Shown: positions 51,301 to 61,931 of the stretch, piece by piece
Numbering within the stretch: position 1 is the first letter of the stretch
How the letters are laid out: the number at the start of each line of letters is the position of its first letter
Origin: Pseudomonas eucalypticola
GTDB taxonomy: Bacteria; Pseudomonadota; Gammaproteobacteria; Pseudomonadales; Pseudomonadaceae
Length of the DNA: 64,000 nt
NCBI RefSeq assembly: GCF_013374995.1
Contig: NZ_CP056030.1
Coordinates: 4,434,501 to 4,498,500 of the forward strand
Direction of reading: 5' to 3'
The notes under the pieces: generated by a model
What the model was told of the DNA's origin: nothing
The model's input: only the letters and a program-made list of their open reading frames with translations
The model's database searches: none
Program-made: the position numbers and the translations under genes

Positions 51301-51538
51301 CATGGAAGCCGGCTACACCCGTTTCCGCCCGGTGTGCATGACCGCCCTGGCGATGATCATCGGCATGCTGCCGCTGGCCATCTCCCAGGAGCAGAACGCA
51401 CCGCTGGGCCGCGCCGTGATCGGCGGCCTGATTCTGGCCACCACGGCCACCCTGCTCTTCGTTCCGGTGGTGTTCAGCCTTGTGCATGGACGCCGCACCG
51501 CCACTGCATCCGTTGGAGAAACATCCCATGTCGTCTGA
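48317..51538 (+). CDS. RND efflux permease (HAE1/HME-like)
   Basis: A 1073-residue RND transporter starting at ATG 48317 (GGAGG 8 bases upstream), with the usual twelve TM layout (TM1 at about 9-29, TM2-6 about 338-500, TM8-12 about 850-1060). The proton-relay Asp pair is at D402-D403 (ILVDDATVTIENI). An extra hydrophilic His/Glu-rich stretch (HPDEPFINHHEGDQHKKQHG, about 515-534) lies in the cytosolic loop between the halves. It is the first gene of a RND-MFP-OMF operon. The substrate is unknown. Confidence 0.93.
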   Translation: MLGLVKTALLKPYTFIVLAIFICIIGPLSAMRTPTDVFPDIGIPVIAVVWSYTGLSPDAMAGRVIYTYERSLSTTVNDIEHIESQSLPGMGIVKIFFQPGVDIRTANAQVTAVSQTVLKQMPPGITPPLILNYSASTVPILQMAFSSPTLSEAHIRDLVQNSIRLPLSAVPGLAMPTPMGGKQRQITLDLDPQALAAKGLSAQDVSNALAAQNQIVPVGTAKLGSDEYTVLLNNSPDAIEQLNDLPIKTVDGAVITVGQVAHVRDGSPPQTNIVRVDGRRAVLMPALKNGNISTLSIIQDIRNMFPLINETLPPSLKTSMLGDASVFVKESVGSVAREGIIAALLTSAMILLFLGSWRSTIIIAASIPLAVLSAIALLAVSGQTLNVMTLGGLALAVGILVDDATVTIENINWHLEQGKQVKQAILDGAAQIVGPAFVSLLCICIVFVPMFMLQGIAGYLFRPMALAVIFAMASSFILSRTLVPTLAMFLLKPHVVEDGEGRHPDEPFINHHEGDQHKKQHGAFVRGLLSFQVGFEKRFGNIRDSYHGVLALALENRKRFLVGFMICVLASFALLPTLGEDFFPATDAGAISLHVSLPVGTRIEESAAAFDRIEARIREVIPASELDTVIDNIGIPLSGIDMAYSASGTTGPQDGDISVSLKEGHKPTADYVKQLREVLPHSFPGSTFSFLPADISSEILNFGAPAPLDVKISGPDNDANHAYALELQRALKHIRGIADLRIQQSNGYPTLQVDVNRERANGLGITERDVTNSMVASLAGSSQVSPLYWLNPKNGISYSIVAATPQYRLSSMPELEALPVTGANGQSQILGGLATIHRVDTPAVVTHYNIQPTLDIYANVQGRDLGGVASDIQKAIDLAAPHRPKGATITLHGQIDALHEAFSGLSLGLLGAVVLIYLLIVVNFQSWLDPFVIITALPAALAGIVWMLFLSGTSLSVPALTGAILCMGVATANSILVVSFCRERLAEHGDALRAAMEAGYTRFRPVCMTALAMIIGMLPLAISQEQNAPLGRAVIGGLILATTATLLFVPVVFSLVHGRRTATASVGETSHVV

Positions 51539-52712
51539 AACCCTTCCGACCACGCAAAAGAAGCCGTCGCGCAAGCGCCTGATGTTGTTGGGCGTGGGCG
51601 GGCTGACGCTGGCCGCGGTACTGGTGGCCAACGGCCTGGCCGCCCGCACCCGCCATGACGACGCCGTGGCCACCTGGACCGAAAGCCAGTCAGTGCCGAT
51701 CGTCAGCGTGTTCCAGCCGACCCACAACACCACCGGCGACACGCTGGTGCTGCCGGCCCACCTGGAGGCCTGGAGCCAGGCGATGATTCACGCGCGGGTC
51801 AGCGGCTACCTGAAAGACTGGAAAGCCGACATCGGCACGCCGGTGAAAGCCGGCCAGGTGCTGGCCGAGATCGACAGCCCGGATTTGGACCAGCAATTGG
51901 CCCAGGCCCATGCGCACCTGCTGCAACAACAGGCGGACGAGAAACTGGCGCAAACCAGCGCCGCGCGCTGGCAGCACCTGTTGAGCACCCACTCGGTCTC
52001 GCAGCAGGAAGTGGACGAGAAACTGGCCAACGCCGCGGCCGCCAAGGCCAACGTCGAGGCGGCGCGCGCCGACTACGCGCGGCTCACCGACCTGTCCAAT
52101 TACAAGACCCTGCGCGCGCCGTTCGATGGCACCGTCACGGCGCGCAATACCGATGTGGGCCAGTTGATCAAGGCTGACGCCGACGCCGGCCCGGACCTGT
52201 TCGAAGTCGCCGACACCCACCGCCTGCGTCTGTACGTGCCGGTACCTCAGAACTACGCCGCCGCCGTACGCCCTGGCATGCACGTCACCCTGACCGTGCC
52301 GGAGCACCCGGGCGAGCAATTCGATGCGCAACTGGTGGGCAACTCCAATGCCGTCGACATGAAGTCCGGCACCCTGCTGGCGCAGTTCGTCGCCGACAAC
52401 CCCAAGGGCGTATTGCTGGCCGGTGACTACACCGAAGTCACCCTCAACGTGCCGGCGGGCAGCCAGGGCGTGAGCATCCCCGGCAGCGCCCTGATCTTCC
52501 GTGCCCAAGGCACCCAGGTGGCGGTGGTGGACGCGCAGAAACACGTGCACCTGCGCAACGTGCACATCGGCATGGACCTGGGCGCCACCCTGTTCATCGA
52601 CCAGGGCCTGGCCCCGACCGACCAGGTGATCGACAACCCGCCGGACTCGCTGCGCGAGAACGACCCGGTGAAACTGGCCGACGCAGGAGGTACCCATGCG
52701 CCTAAAGCTTGA
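51528..52712 (+). CDS. membrane fusion protein of the RND pump
   Basis: A 394-residue periplasmic adaptor overlapping the permease gene by 11 bases. It has an N-terminal TM anchor (about 17-35), a lipoyl half (VSGYLKDWKADIGTPVKAGQ), an alpha-hairpin (about 115-185; DQQLAQAHAHLLQQQADEKL) and beta-barrel domains (RAPFDGTVTARNTDVGQLI). It links the RND permease to the outer-membrane channel. Confidence 0.93.
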   Translation: MSSETLPTTQKKPSRKRLMLLGVGGLTLAAVLVANGLAARTRHDDAVATWTESQSVPIVSVFQPTHNTTGDTLVLPAHLEAWSQAMIHARVSGYLKDWKADIGTPVKAGQVLAEIDSPDLDQQLAQAHAHLLQQQADEKLAQTSAARWQHLLSTHSVSQQEVDEKLANAAAAKANVEAARADYARLTDLSNYKTLRAPFDGTVTARNTDVGQLIKADADAGPDLFEVADTHRLRLYVPVPQNYAAAVRPGMHVTLTVPEHPGEQFDAQLVGNSNAVDMKSGTLLAQFVADNPKGVLLAGDYTEVTLNVPAGSQGVSIPGSALIFRAQGTQVAVVDAQKHVHLRNVHIGMDLGATLFIDQGLAPTDQVIDNPPDSLRENDPVKLADAGGTHAPKA

Positions 52713-54099
52713 CCGCCTGGTGGCGGCGATGGCCCTGGTGCTCCAGGGCTGCTCGCTGGCGCCGACCTATAAGGTTCCCGACGCCCCGATACCGCTGCAT
52801 TACAGCGGCCCGTGGCAGGCCGCGAAGCCTGCCGACAACGTCCCGCAACAATGGTGGTCGCTGTACCGGGACCCGCAACTCGACGACCTGCAGGGCAAGC
52901 TGGTCAAGGCCAATCCTGACCTGGCCGCGGCCCTGGCGCATTTCGATGCCGCCCAGGCCTACGCCAGCCAGTTGCATGGCGGCCTGTTCCCGCAGATCGG
53001 TGCCACCGGCTCGTCCGTGCGCCAGCGCCAGTCGGAAAACAAGCCGCTGCGCGGCAGCGACCAGCCGAACGTGTACAACACCAACACCGCGGCGTTCACC
53101 CTGGGCTGGGACCTGGATTTCTGGGGCAAGGTACGCAACCGCGTGGCCGCGGGCGACGCCCAGGCCCAGGCATCGGCCGACGACCTGGAAGTGGCCCGCC
53201 AGAGCCTGCAGCGCCAGCTGAGCAACCTGTACCTGCAACTGGCCGGGCTGGACGCGCAGCAGGTCATTCTCAAACGCTCCCTGGACGCCTACACCCAGGC
53301 CCTGGCCCTGACACGTGACCGCTACGAAGGCAAGATCGCCAGCGAACTGGACATGACCCGTGCCCAGAGCGAGCTGGCCCAGGCCCAGGCGCAACTGGAC
53401 GACGTGATCAACCAGCGCAACCTCACCGAGCACGCCATTGGTGAGCTGGTGGGCGAGCCGGCGACCACCTTCAAACTCGCGGCCATCGGCACATTTCCGG
53501 CCTTGCCCGACGTGCCGGTGCAGCTACCGAGCACCCTGCTGCAGCGGCGCCCTGACATCGCTGCCGCGGAACGCCGGGTATTCGCCGCCAACGCCAACAT
53601 CGGCGTGGCCAAGGCGGCGTTCTACCCGGACTTCAGCCTGAGTGGCTACTTCGGTGGCCAGGACATGGGCGTGGGCAATGTGCTGAGCGCCACCAACCGC
53701 TTCTGGGCCATCGGCCCGGTGGTCAACCTGCCGATCTTCACCGGCGGGCGCCTGACCGGTGCCGAGAAACAGGCCAAGGCCGAATTCGCCGAAGCCAGTG
53801 CCCACTACCGTGGCAGCGTGCTGAAAGCGTTGCGCGAAGTCGAAGACAACCTCTCGCAACTGCGCGACCTGAAACAGGAGGCCGCGGACCAGCAAGCGGC
53901 GGTGGATGCCGCGACCCAATCGCAGACCCTGGCCATGAACAGCTACGAAGCGGGGGCGGTGAACTACCTCGACGTAGTCACCGCGCAAACCGCTGCGCTG
54001 GATGCCCAGCGGCGGTTGCAGGACGTGCAGACGCGCCGGTTGCAGGCCAGTGTCGGGTTGATGGTGGCATTGGGAGGCGGTTGGCAAGTCGGGCCATAA
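52696..54099 (+). CDS. NodT-family outer-membrane efflux lipoprotein
   Basis: A 467-residue TolC-like channel starting at ATG 52696, overlapping the adaptor gene by 17 bases. It has a lipobox (ALVLQGC), PTYKVPDAPIPLHY at the mature start and two OEP repeats with the DLDFWGKVRN and SGYFGGQD landmarks. It completes the tripartite pump. Its 3' end faces that of opmB across 69 bases. Confidence 0.93.
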   Translation: MRLKLDRLVAAMALVLQGCSLAPTYKVPDAPIPLHYSGPWQAAKPADNVPQQWWSLYRDPQLDDLQGKLVKANPDLAAALAHFDAAQAYASQLHGGLFPQIGATGSSVRQRQSENKPLRGSDQPNVYNTNTAAFTLGWDLDFWGKVRNRVAAGDAQAQASADDLEVARQSLQRQLSNLYLQLAGLDAQQVILKRSLDAYTQALALTRDRYEGKIASELDMTRAQSELAQAQAQLDDVINQRNLTEHAIGELVGEPATTFKLAAIGTFPALPDVPVQLPSTLLQRRPDIAAAERRVFAANANIGVAKAAFYPDFSLSGYFGGQDMGVGNVLSATNRFWAIGPVVNLPIFTGGRLTGAEKQAKAEFAEASAHYRGSVLKALREVEDNLSQLRDLKQEAADQQAAVDAATQSQTLAMNSYEAGAVNYLDVVTAQTAALDAQRRLQDVQTRRLQASVGLMVALGGGWQVGP

Positions 54100-54168
54100 A
54101 GCCGCGGCGGCGCCCTTGCCCAGGGCGCCGCCGTGCATCAGGCAGACCGCGATGCTTCACGTCGACGG

Positions 54169-55596
54169 TCATTCACCCGTCCAGGACCCACCCAACGCGG
54201 CCTGCAGCTGCACGCTGGTGACCAGCTGCGTGGCCACCAGGCTCAGCAAGGTCTGACGCTCACTGAGGCTGGTAGCCTGAGTGGTGGCGACGTCCAGATA
54301 GTCGATCACGCCCGCTTCGTACTGGTCGCGACTGACCGAGGCCGACTCTTCGGCCGACTGCGCCGAGTTGCGGCGAGCCTCCAGCTCCGGCTCCAGGGTC
54401 CGCAGTTCCACCAGGTAATCCTCTACTTCACCCAACCCGGTCAACACGGTCTGGCGGTAGGTGGCGACCTTGGCGTCGTACGCATGCCGTGCCTGTTCGA
54501 CGGCCGCTTTAGTGGCGCCGAAGTCCAAGAGCGTGCCGGTCAAACTCGGGCCGATGGACCAGAAGCGGTTGGGCACCGAAAACAGGTTGCTGAGGGTCGA
54601 GCTCTGGTAGCCACCACTGGCACTCAACGTCAGGTCCGGGTAATAAGCCGCGGTCGCTACGCCGACGGCGGCATTGGCCGCCGCCATGTCGCGCTCGGCG
54701 GCGGCGATGTCCGGTCGGCGTTCCAGCAGGCGGCTGGGTACGCCCAGTGGAATGCTGGGCACATGGTATTTCCAGCCCGGGTCAGCCGCCAGGGCGAAGT
54801 CCGCCGGGGCCTTGCCGATCAGCAAGGCAATGGCGTGCTCGTACTGGGCGCGCTGCCATTGCAGGTCCAGCATGGACGCCTGGGCGCTCTGCAGCTGGGT
54901 CTTGCCCGTGGCCAGGTCGGCGCGCGAGGAGATCTGCTCGTCATACTTGTTCTGGATGATTTGCAGGTAGCGCTCGTAGCCGGTGATGGTCTCGCGGTAC
55001 AGGGCAATGCGCTGATCAAGGATGCGCAACTGGAAATAATCCTGAGCCAGCGACGACTGGGCACTGAGGGTCGCGTTGGCCAGGTCGGCGGCACTGGCCT
55101 GGGCGCTGGCACGGTCTTCTTCCACGGTGCGGCGCAGCTTGCCCCAGATGTCGGCTTCCCAGCTCAGGCTGAGGCTGGCCGAATGTTCCTTGCTGACACC
55201 GCCGCTGGACGACGTGCTGCTGGACGACGAGCCGGTGCCCGTTTCACTGCGGGTACTGGACGCGGTGCCGCTAAGCGTCGGGAACAGGTCGGCGCGCGAC
55301 TCGCGCACCAGCGCCAGGGCCTGGCGGTACTGGGCGGCATACAGCGCGACGTTCTGATTGTTGAGTTGCACCTGCGCGGTCAACGCGTTGAGTTGCGGGT
55401 CCTGGTACAGCTCCCACCATGGCCCCTTGGGCAGTTCATCCTGGGGGCTGGCGGCTTTCCAGCCCTGGGCTTCCTTGAAGGTGGTGGACATCGGCGCGGC
55501 GGGCTTGTGGTAGTCCGGGCCCACCATGCAACCGCCCAGCAGGCTGCTGGCCAGCAGCACGGCAACACACAGGCGGGAAGGCAGTAGAGCATTCAT
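54169..55596 (-). CDS. opmB: outer-membrane efflux channel OpmB
   Basis: A 475-residue NodT-family lipoprotein (lipobox SSLLGGC, Cys23), the last gene of the mux operon, three bases after muxC. Two OEP domains are seen. A Ser/Thr/Gly-rich insertion of about 25 residues (about 112-134, including TGTGSSSSSTSSSGG) sits between the first long helix and the strand region, probably on an extracellular loop. In P. aeruginosa OpmB works with MuxABC. Confidence 0.9.
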   Translation of the reverse strand: MNALLPSRLCVAVLLASSLLGGCMVGPDYHKPAAPMSTTFKEAQGWKAASPQDELPKGPWWELYQDPQLNALTAQVQLNNQNVALYAAQYRQALALVRESRADLFPTLSGTASSTRSETGTGSSSSSTSSSGGVSKEHSASLSLSWEADIWGKLRRTVEEDRASAQASAADLANATLSAQSSLAQDYFQLRILDQRIALYRETITGYERYLQIIQNKYDEQISSRADLATGKTQLQSAQASMLDLQWQRAQYEHAIALLIGKAPADFALAADPGWKYHVPSIPLGVPSRLLERRPDIAAAERDMAAANAAVGVATAAYYPDLTLSASGGYQSSTLSNLFSVPNRFWSIGPSLTGTLLDFGATKAAVEQARHAYDAKVATYRQTVLTGLGEVEDYLVELRTLEPELEARRNSAQSAEESASVSRDQYEAGVIDYLDVATTQATSLSERQTLLSLVATQLVTSVQLQAALGGSWTGE

Positions 55597-55599
55597 GGG

Positions 55600-58500
55600 T
55601 TAACCCTTGTCAGTCGCCGCGCGCACGTGGGTGCGGCGGACACGCGTGTGCCAGAGGTGCCGGGTGGCACGGCTCAGGCGGTCAAGATAGAGGTACACCA
55701 CCGGTGTGGTGAACAGTGTCAGCAATTGGCTCAAGGCCAGGCCGCCGGCGATGGCCACGCCCAGCGGCTTGCGCAGGTCTGCGTCGCCGCCGCTGCCCAG
55801 GGCCAGGGGCAAGGCCCCGAAGAAGGCCGCCAGGGTGGTCATCATGATCGGACGGAAGCGCATGCGGCAGGCCTCGATGATGGCCTGTTCGGGCGGCAGC
55901 TTGCGGTCGCGCTCGGCGACCAGGGCGAAGTCGATCATCATGATCGCGTTCTTCTTCACAATGCCGATCAGCAACAGGATGCCGATCAGGGCGATCACCG
56001 TCAGTTGCATGTTCACCGCCTTGAGCAGCAACAGCGCCCCCACGCCCGCGGACGGCAAAGTCGACAGAATGGTCAGGGGGTGGATGTAGCTTTCATACAA
56101 CACGCCCAGCACGATATACACCGCCAGCAAGGCAGCGGCGATCAGCCAGGGCATGCTCGCCGCCAACGCCGCGTAGGCCTGGGCGGTTCCGGCAAAGCCG
56201 GCCTGAATGTCGCGCGGCATGCCGACCTTGTCCACGGCGGCGTTGATGGCCGCAGTGGCCTGTTCCAGCGACACCCCGTCCTGCAGGTTGAAGGCGATGG
56301 TACTGGTGGCCGACTGGCCCTGGTGGGCCACCGCCAGCGGTGCGTTGTCGGGGCTGAAGGTGGCGAACGCCTTCAGCGGCACCTGCTGGTTGTCACTGTT
56401 GATCACGTACATGCGGTCCAGCATGGTGGAGTCGCTGGTGTACACCGGGTCCAGGCCCATGACCACGTGGTACTGGTTGAGGGTCTTGTACAGGGTCGCC
56501 ACCTGCCGCTGGCTGTAGGAATTGTTGAGCAGGTTGTCGATGTCACTCACGCTTACCCCGAGCCGGCTGGCCGCGGCGCGATCGATGTGCAGCATCAATT
56601 CCTGGCCACCGGTCTGGGAGTCGGAGTCGATGCCGGTCAGCTCCGGCAAGGCACGCAAAGCGGCTTCGACCTTGGGCTCCCACACGCGCAGCAAATCCAG
56701 GTCATCGGCCTGCAGGCTGAACTGGTACGTGGCGTTGGCACTGCGGCCCCCCACGCGAATGTCCTCGGCGGGCATCAGGAACACCTGGATGCCGGCCACC
56801 TTGTTGTTCTGCTTGGTCAGGCGGTTGGCGATCGCCGCCGCACTGCTGGTGCGCTGCTTGTAGTCCTTGAGGCGAATGAAGAAGTCCCCGGTGTTGCGCG
56901 AACCGGCGCGGCCGCTGCCGGTGGACGACATCACCGCTTCCACGTCGGGGTCGGCGGCCAGGTCGTGGGCGATCTGCATCAGGTGCGGCTTGAGAGCCTG
57001 GAATGAAATGTTCTGGTCGGCGCGCACCGCGCCCATCAGCACGCCCGTGTCCTGGGCGGGGAAGAAGCCCTTCTCCACCGTGGCGTACAGGTAGACGTTG
57101 AATGCCACGGTCAGCAGCAGGCTGAACAGGGTGAGCAGGCGGTGGCGCATCACCCAGGCCAGCGCCGCCAGGTAGGCCGCCTGCAAGCGAGCCAGGCCGG
57201 CCTCGATCCACCGGTACAGGCGCGGCTCGCGGGCGTCATGCACCGGTTGGCGCAACAGCATCACGCACAGCACCGGGGTCAGGCTCAACGACACCACCAT
57301 CGACAGGCACAAGGCGACGCTGAGGGTGACGGCGAACTCGCGGAACAGCCGCCCGACGATGTCGCCCATCAGCAGGATGGGAATGAACACGGCGATCAAC
57401 GACAGGGTCATGGACAGCACCGTGAAACCCACCTCCCGCGTGCCCATCAACGCCGCGCGCAGCGGGCGCATGCCCTGTTCCTGGTAGCGGGCGATGTTCT
57501 CCAGCACCACGATGGCGTCATCCACCACGAACCCGGTGCAGATGATCAGGGCCATCAGCGACAGGTTGTCGAGGCTGTAGCCCAGCAGGTACATGACCGC
57601 GCAGGTGCCGATCAGCGACACCGGCAGCACCACCGCCGGGATCAGCGTGGCGCGCAGGTTGCGCAGGAACACGAAGACCACGGCGATCACCAGCAAGGTG
57701 GCGATCAGCAGGGTTTCCTCGGTGTCGTGCAACGATGAACGCACCGTGGGACCGCGGTCGATCACGGGGATCAGTTGCACGTCACCGGGAATCTCGCGCT
57801 GCAACTCGGGGATCAACGCCTTGATGCTGTCGATGGTCTGCAGCATGTTGGCGCCGGCCTGGCGGGTCACGCCCAGGGTCACTGACGGCTGGCCGTTGTA
57901 GTAGCCGCCGACGAAGGTGTCCTCCACCGAATCGTAGACGTTGGCCACGTCACTCAAGCGCACGGCGGTGCCGTTCTGGTAGGTGATCACCAGTTGCTGG
58001 TAATCGCTGGCCTTGTCGATCTGGTCGTTGCCGTCGATCACCCAGCTCTGGCCATTGCCTTGCAGGATGCCCTTGGGCTTGGCCTTGGTGGCGTTGCTGA
58101 CGGCTTCACGCACCGTCTCCAGGGAAATGCCGGCGTGCACCAGCAGGTTGGGCTGTATATCGATGCGCACCGCGGGCAGCGCGCCGCCGCGCACCGAGAC
58201 CTCGCCCACGCCGTTCACCTGGGCGATTTTCTGTTGCAGCTTGCTGTAGGCCAGGTCGTAGAGCTCGCCGGGGCTGCGGGTGGACGACGTCAGCGCCAGC
58301 ATCAGCACGGGCGCTTCGGAAGGGTTGGCCTTGCGGTAGGTGGGCAGCGACGGCATGGAACTGGGCAGCAGGCTGCGCGAGGCGTTGATGGCCGCCTGCA
58401 CGTCGCGGGCGGCGCCGTTGATGTCGCGGTCCAGTTCGAACTGCAGAATCAGCGTGGTCGAGCCCTGGCTGCTGGTGGACGTCATCTCGGTGATACCGGC

Positions 58501-58722
58501 GATCTGCCCCAGGCTGCGCTCCAAGGGCGTGGCCACGGTGGCCGCCATGGTCTCGGGGCTGGCGCCGGCCAGCGAGGCGCTGACCATGATGGTGGGAAAG
58601 TCCACCTGGGGCAGCGGTGCCACCGGCAGCAGCTTGTAGCCCAGAATGCCGGCCAGGGTGATGCTCAGGCTCAGCAGCAAGGTGGCGACTGGCTTGCGGA
58701 TGAACAGCCGTGACAGGTTCAT
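55600..58722 (-). CDS. muxC: RND efflux permease MuxC
   Basis: A 1040-residue MdtC/MuxC-type RND permease with [20 protein letters not shown] at TM1 and the proton-relay D401-D402 ([14 protein letters not shown]). Periplasmic porter domains and a C-terminal TM block ending in a basic tail follow. It overlaps muxB by 4 bases. MuxB and MuxC assemble as a mixed trimer in homologous systems (E. coli MdtBC). Confidence 0.93.
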   Translation of the reverse strand: MNLSRLFIRKPVATLLLSLSITLAGILGYKLLPVAPLPQVDFPTIMVSASLAGASPETMAATVATPLERSLGQIAGITEMTSTSSQGSTTLILQFELDRDINGAARDVQAAINASRSLLPSSMPSLPTYRKANPSEAPVLMLALTSSTRSPGELYDLAYSKLQQKIAQVNGVGEVSVRGGALPAVRIDIQPNLLVHAGISLETVREAVSNATKAKPKGILQGNGQSWVIDGNDQIDKASDYQQLVITYQNGTAVRLSDVANVYDSVEDTFVGGYYNGQPSVTLGVTRQAGANMLQTIDSIKALIPELQREIPGDVQLIPVIDRGPTVRSSLHDTEETLLIATLLVIAVVFVFLRNLRATLIPAVVLPVSLIGTCAVMYLLGYSLDNLSLMALIICTGFVVDDAIVVLENIARYQEQGMRPLRAALMGTREVGFTVLSMTLSLIAVFIPILLMGDIVGRLFREFAVTLSVALCLSMVVSLSLTPVLCVMLLRQPVHDAREPRLYRWIEAGLARLQAAYLAALAWVMRHRLLTLFSLLLTVAFNVYLYATVEKGFFPAQDTGVLMGAVRADQNISFQALKPHLMQIAHDLAADPDVEAVMSSTGSGRAGSRNTGDFFIRLKDYKQRTSSAAAIANRLTKQNNKVAGIQVFLMPAEDIRVGGRSANATYQFSLQADDLDLLRVWEPKVEAALRALPELTGIDSDSQTGGQELMLHIDRAAASRLGVSVSDIDNLLNNSYSQRQVATLYKTLNQYHVVMGLDPVYTSDSTMLDRMYVINSDNQQVPLKAFATFSPDNAPLAVAHQGQSATSTIAFNLQDGVSLEQATAAINAAVDKVGMPRDIQAGFAGTAQAYAALAASMPWLIAAALLAVYIVLGVLYESYIHPLTILSTLPSAGVGALLLLKAVNMQLTVIALIGILLLIGIVKKNAIMMIDFALVAERDRKLPPEQAIIEACRMRFRPIMMTTLAAFFGALPLALGSGGDADLRKPLGVAIAGGLALSQLLTLFTTPVVYLYLDRLSRATRHLWHTRVRRTHVRAATDKG

Positions 58723-61700
58723 GCCCGCGCCCTGCCCCGGTTCAGCCGTGCCTTGGCGCGCTCGCTGAGGCGGTCAAACATCAGGTAGATCACCGGCGTG
58801 GTGAACAGCGTCAGCACCTGGCTCAACAGCAAGCCGCCGACGATCACCAGGCCCAGCGGCCGGCGCAACTCGGCGCCGGCGCCCGTGGCCAGCATCAGCG
58901 GCAAGGCGCCGAACAACGCCGCCAGGGTGGTCATCAGGATCGGCCGCAACCGCAGCAGCGCCGCCCGGTGAATGGCGTCGCGCGCATTGAGGTGCTGGTG
59001 CTCGCGGCCTTCCAGGGCGAAGTCGATCATCATGATGGCGTTCTTCTTGACGATGCCGATCAGCAATATCACCCCGATCAGCGCGATCAGGCTGAACTCG
59101 GTGCCGGTCAGCAGCAGTGCCAGCAAGGCGCCGATGGCCGCCGAGGGCAAGGTCGAGAGGATGGTCACCGGATGAATGAAGCTCTCGTAGAGCATGCCCA
59201 GCACGATGTACATGGTCACCAGCGCCGCCAGGATCAGCCACAAGGTGTTGCCGGTGGCGGTCTGGAATGCATCGGCGGCGCCCTGGTAGCGCAGGGTGAT
59301 GCTGCTGGGCGCGTCCAGCTCGGTCATGACCTGGCTGATGGCCTGCTGCGCCTGCTCCAGCGAATAACCGTCGGCCAGGTTGAAAGACAGGGTCACGGCG
59401 GGGAACTGGTCCAGGCGGCTCAGCGACAACGAACCGGTGCGCTGGCCGACCTTGGCGATGTCGGTCAGGCGCACCATCTGCGCAGTACTGCTGGTCGTAC
59501 TGGTGGACGAACTGGCGGTACTGCTGGACGACGTGCTGCTGCCCGTGCTGGTACCGGTGGTGGTCGTGGTGGTGCTGCTGTTGCTACCGGTGGTACTGGT
59601 GGTGGCTGCGGCCAAGTAAATGTTGTCGAAGGCTGCCAGCGACTGCTGGAATTTGCCCGGTACCTGCAACACCACGCGGTACTGGTTGGACTGGGTGAAG
59701 ATGGTGGAGATCAGGCGCTGGCCGAAGGCGTTGTACAGCGCCGTGTCGACGTCCGAGGCGGTGATGCCGTAGCGCATGGCGGCGGCGCGGTCCAGCTCCA
59801 CATAGGCCACCAGGCCCTGGTCCTGCAGGTTGTCGATGACATCGCGCATTTCCGGACGATGCTGCAGTTTCTCCATCAGCTTGGGGATCAGCGCCGACAG
59901 GTTGGCGCTTTCCGAGTCGTCGAGGGTGAACTGGTACTGGCTGGGGGTGAGCTGGTCATCCACGGTCAGGTCCTGGGACGAGACCATGTTCAACTGCAAC
60001 CCGGCCACGGCCTTGGCCGACTGTTCCAACCGGCTGATGACCTGGGTGGCGGTGTCATCGCGGTCTTCGAACGGTTTGAGCTCGATCTGCAAGCGGCCGT
60101 TGTTCAGCGAATTGTTGGTGCCATCCACGCCGATGGTGGACGACACCGACGCCACGGCCGGGTCCTGGCGCACCACGTCGACCATCGCCTGCTGGCGGCG
60201 GGCCATTTCGCCGAAGGACACGTCCTGCGAGGCACGGGTAAAGCCCTGGATCAGGCCCGTGTCCTGGGTGGGAAAGAAGCCCTTGGGCACCACCAGGTAA
60301 AGCAATCCGGTCAGGGCAATGGTACCCAAGGCGATCAGCAGGGTCAGGCGCTGGTGGTTCAGCACCCAGACCAGGCCGCGGTCGTAACCGTGCAGCACCT
60401 TCTGGTACTGGCGGTCGCCCCAGGCGGCGAAGCGGTTCTGCCCTCCTTCGGGCACATGGCGAAGCAAATGGCCGCAGAGCATGGGCGTCAGGGTCAGGGA
60501 AACGATCATCGACACCAGGATCGCCACCGCCAGGGTGATGGCGAACTCGCGGAACAGCCGTCCCACCACGTCGCCCATGAACAGCAGCGGAATCAGCACG
60601 GCGATCAGCGAGAACGTCAGGGAAATGATGGTGAAACCGATTTCCTGTGAGCCCTTGAAGGCCGCGGCCATGGGCTCTTCGCCCTCCTCCAGGTGCCGGG
60701 AAATGTTTTCCACCACCACGATGGCATCGTCGATGACGAAGCCGGTGGCGATGGTCAGGGCCATCAGCGTCAGGTTGTTGATACTGAAGCCGGCCAGGTA
60801 CATGACCCCGAAGGTGCCCACCAATGACAGCGGCACGGCCAGGCTGGGGATCAGGGTGGCGGTGAAGTTGCCCAGGAAAGCGAAGGTCACCAGCACCACC
60901 AGGCCAATGGACAGCAGCAGTTCGATCTGCACGTCCTTGATGGACGCGCGGATGGTCTGGGTGCGGTCACTGATGACGCTCAGTTGCACCGAATCCGGTA
61001 GCGCGGACTGCAGGGTCGGCAGTTTTTTCTTGATGCTGTCGACCACCTCGATGACGTTGGCGCCGGGCTGGCGCTGCACGGCAATGACGATGGCGGGCTT
61101 GCCATTGGCGGTAGCGGCCAGGTATTGGTCCTGGGGCGCCTCGGTGGTGGTGGCCACGTCCTTGAGGCGCAAGGCCGAGCCGTTTTCATAGGCCAGCACC
61201 AGCTCGCCGTATTCCACCGCATCGCGCAACTGGTCGTTGGCGTCGATGGTGATGGAGTGCGAGGGCCCGTCGAAACCACCCTTGGAGCCGTTGACGTTGG
61301 CGGCGTTGACCTTGTCGTACACGTCTTCCAGGGTCAGGCCGTGGGCGGCCAGGCTGGTGGGGTTGACCTCGATTTTCACTGCCGGTTGCTGGCCGCCGGC
61401 CAGGGTCACCATGCCCACGCCGGAAATCTGCGAGAGCTTGAGCGCCACGCGGGTGTTGATCAGGTCTTGCACGCGGGTCAGCGGCAAGCTGTCGGAGGTG
61501 GCCGCCAAGGTCAGGACGGCGGTGTCGGCCGGGTTGACCTTCTTGTAGGTGGGCGGGTTCGGCAGGTCGCTGGGCAGCAGGCTGTCGGCGGCATTGATGG
61601 CCGCCTGCACTTCCTGTTCGGCGACGTCCAGGGACAAGTCCAGAGAGAACTTCAGGGTAATGACCGAGGCACCGGCGGAGCTCGTGGAGTACATCTGCGA

Positions 61701-61931
61701 CAGCCCGGACATCTGCCCCAGCTGGCGTTCCAGCGGCGCGGTCACCGCCGACGCCAGTACGTTGGAGCTGGCGCCGGGGTACAGGGTGCTGACCTGGATG
61801 GTCGGGTAGTCGACTTCCGGCAGCGCCGAGGTCGACAGCAACCGGTAAGCGAAGATGCCCGCCAGCATCACCGCCAGCATCAGCAGGACGGTGGCGACCG
61901 GGCGCTGGATAAACAGTCGAGACGGGTTCAT
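58719..61931 (-). CDS. muxB: RND efflux permease MuxB with Ser/Thr-rich insertion
   Basis: A 1070-residue MdtB/MuxB-type permease ([20 protein letters not shown]; proton-relay D401-D402 in [14 protein letters not shown]). It is about 30-40 residues longer than usual because of a low-complexity run of Ser and Thr at about 774-818 (coding about 59478-59612) in the second periplasmic half, between [10 protein letters not shown] and [10 protein letters not shown]. The rest looks intact. It overlaps muxA by 4 bases. MuxABC-OpmB exports antibiotics such as novobiocin and aztreonam in P. aeruginosa. Confidence 0.93.
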   Translation of the reverse strand: MNPSRLFIQRPVATVLLMLAVMLAGIFAYRLLSTSALPEVDYPTIQVSTLYPGASSNVLASAVTAPLERQLGQMSGLSQMYSTSSAGASVITLKFSLDLSLDVAEQEVQAAINAADSLLPSDLPNPPTYKKVNPADTAVLTLAATSDSLPLTRVQDLINTRVALKLSQISGVGMVTLAGGQQPAVKIEVNPTSLAAHGLTLEDVYDKVNAANVNGSKGGFDGPSHSITIDANDQLRDAVEYGELVLAYENGSALRLKDVATTTEAPQDQYLAATANGKPAIVIAVQRQPGANVIEVVDSIKKKLPTLQSALPDSVQLSVISDRTQTIRASIKDVQIELLLSIGLVVLVTFAFLGNFTATLIPSLAVPLSLVGTFGVMYLAGFSINNLTLMALTIATGFVIDDAIVVVENISRHLEEGEEPMAAAFKGSQEIGFTIISLTFSLIAVLIPLLFMGDVVGRLFREFAITLAVAILVSMIVSLTLTPMLCGHLLRHVPEGGQNRFAAWGDRQYQKVLHGYDRGLVWVLNHQRLTLLIALGTIALTGLLYLVVPKGFFPTQDTGLIQGFTRASQDVSFGEMARRQQAMVDVVRQDPAVASVSSTIGVDGTNNSLNNGRLQIELKPFEDRDDTATQVISRLEQSAKAVAGLQLNMVSSQDLTVDDQLTPSQYQFTLDDSESANLSALIPKLMEKLQHRPEMRDVIDNLQDQGLVAYVELDRAAAMRYGITASDVDTALYNAFGQRLISTIFTQSNQYRVVLQVPGKFQQSLAAFDNIYLAAATTSTTGSNSSTTTTTTGTSTGSSTSSSSTASSSTSTTSSTAQMVRLTDIAKVGQRTGSLSLSRLDQFPAVTLSFNLADGYSLEQAQQAISQVMTELDAPSSITLRYQGAADAFQTATGNTLWLILAALVTMYIVLGMLYESFIHPVTILSTLPSAAIGALLALLLTGTEFSLIALIGVILLIGIVKKNAIMMIDFALEGREHQHLNARDAIHRAALLRLRPILMTTLAALFGALPLMLATGAGAELRRPLGLVIVGGLLLSQVLTLFTTPVIYLMFDRLSERAKARLNRGRARA

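Noticed and set aside
48320..51742. Long minus-strand frame opposite the RND permease
   Set aside because: It has a shadow-frame composition rich in Gln, His, Gly and Arg, and the plus strand encodes a clear RND transporter.
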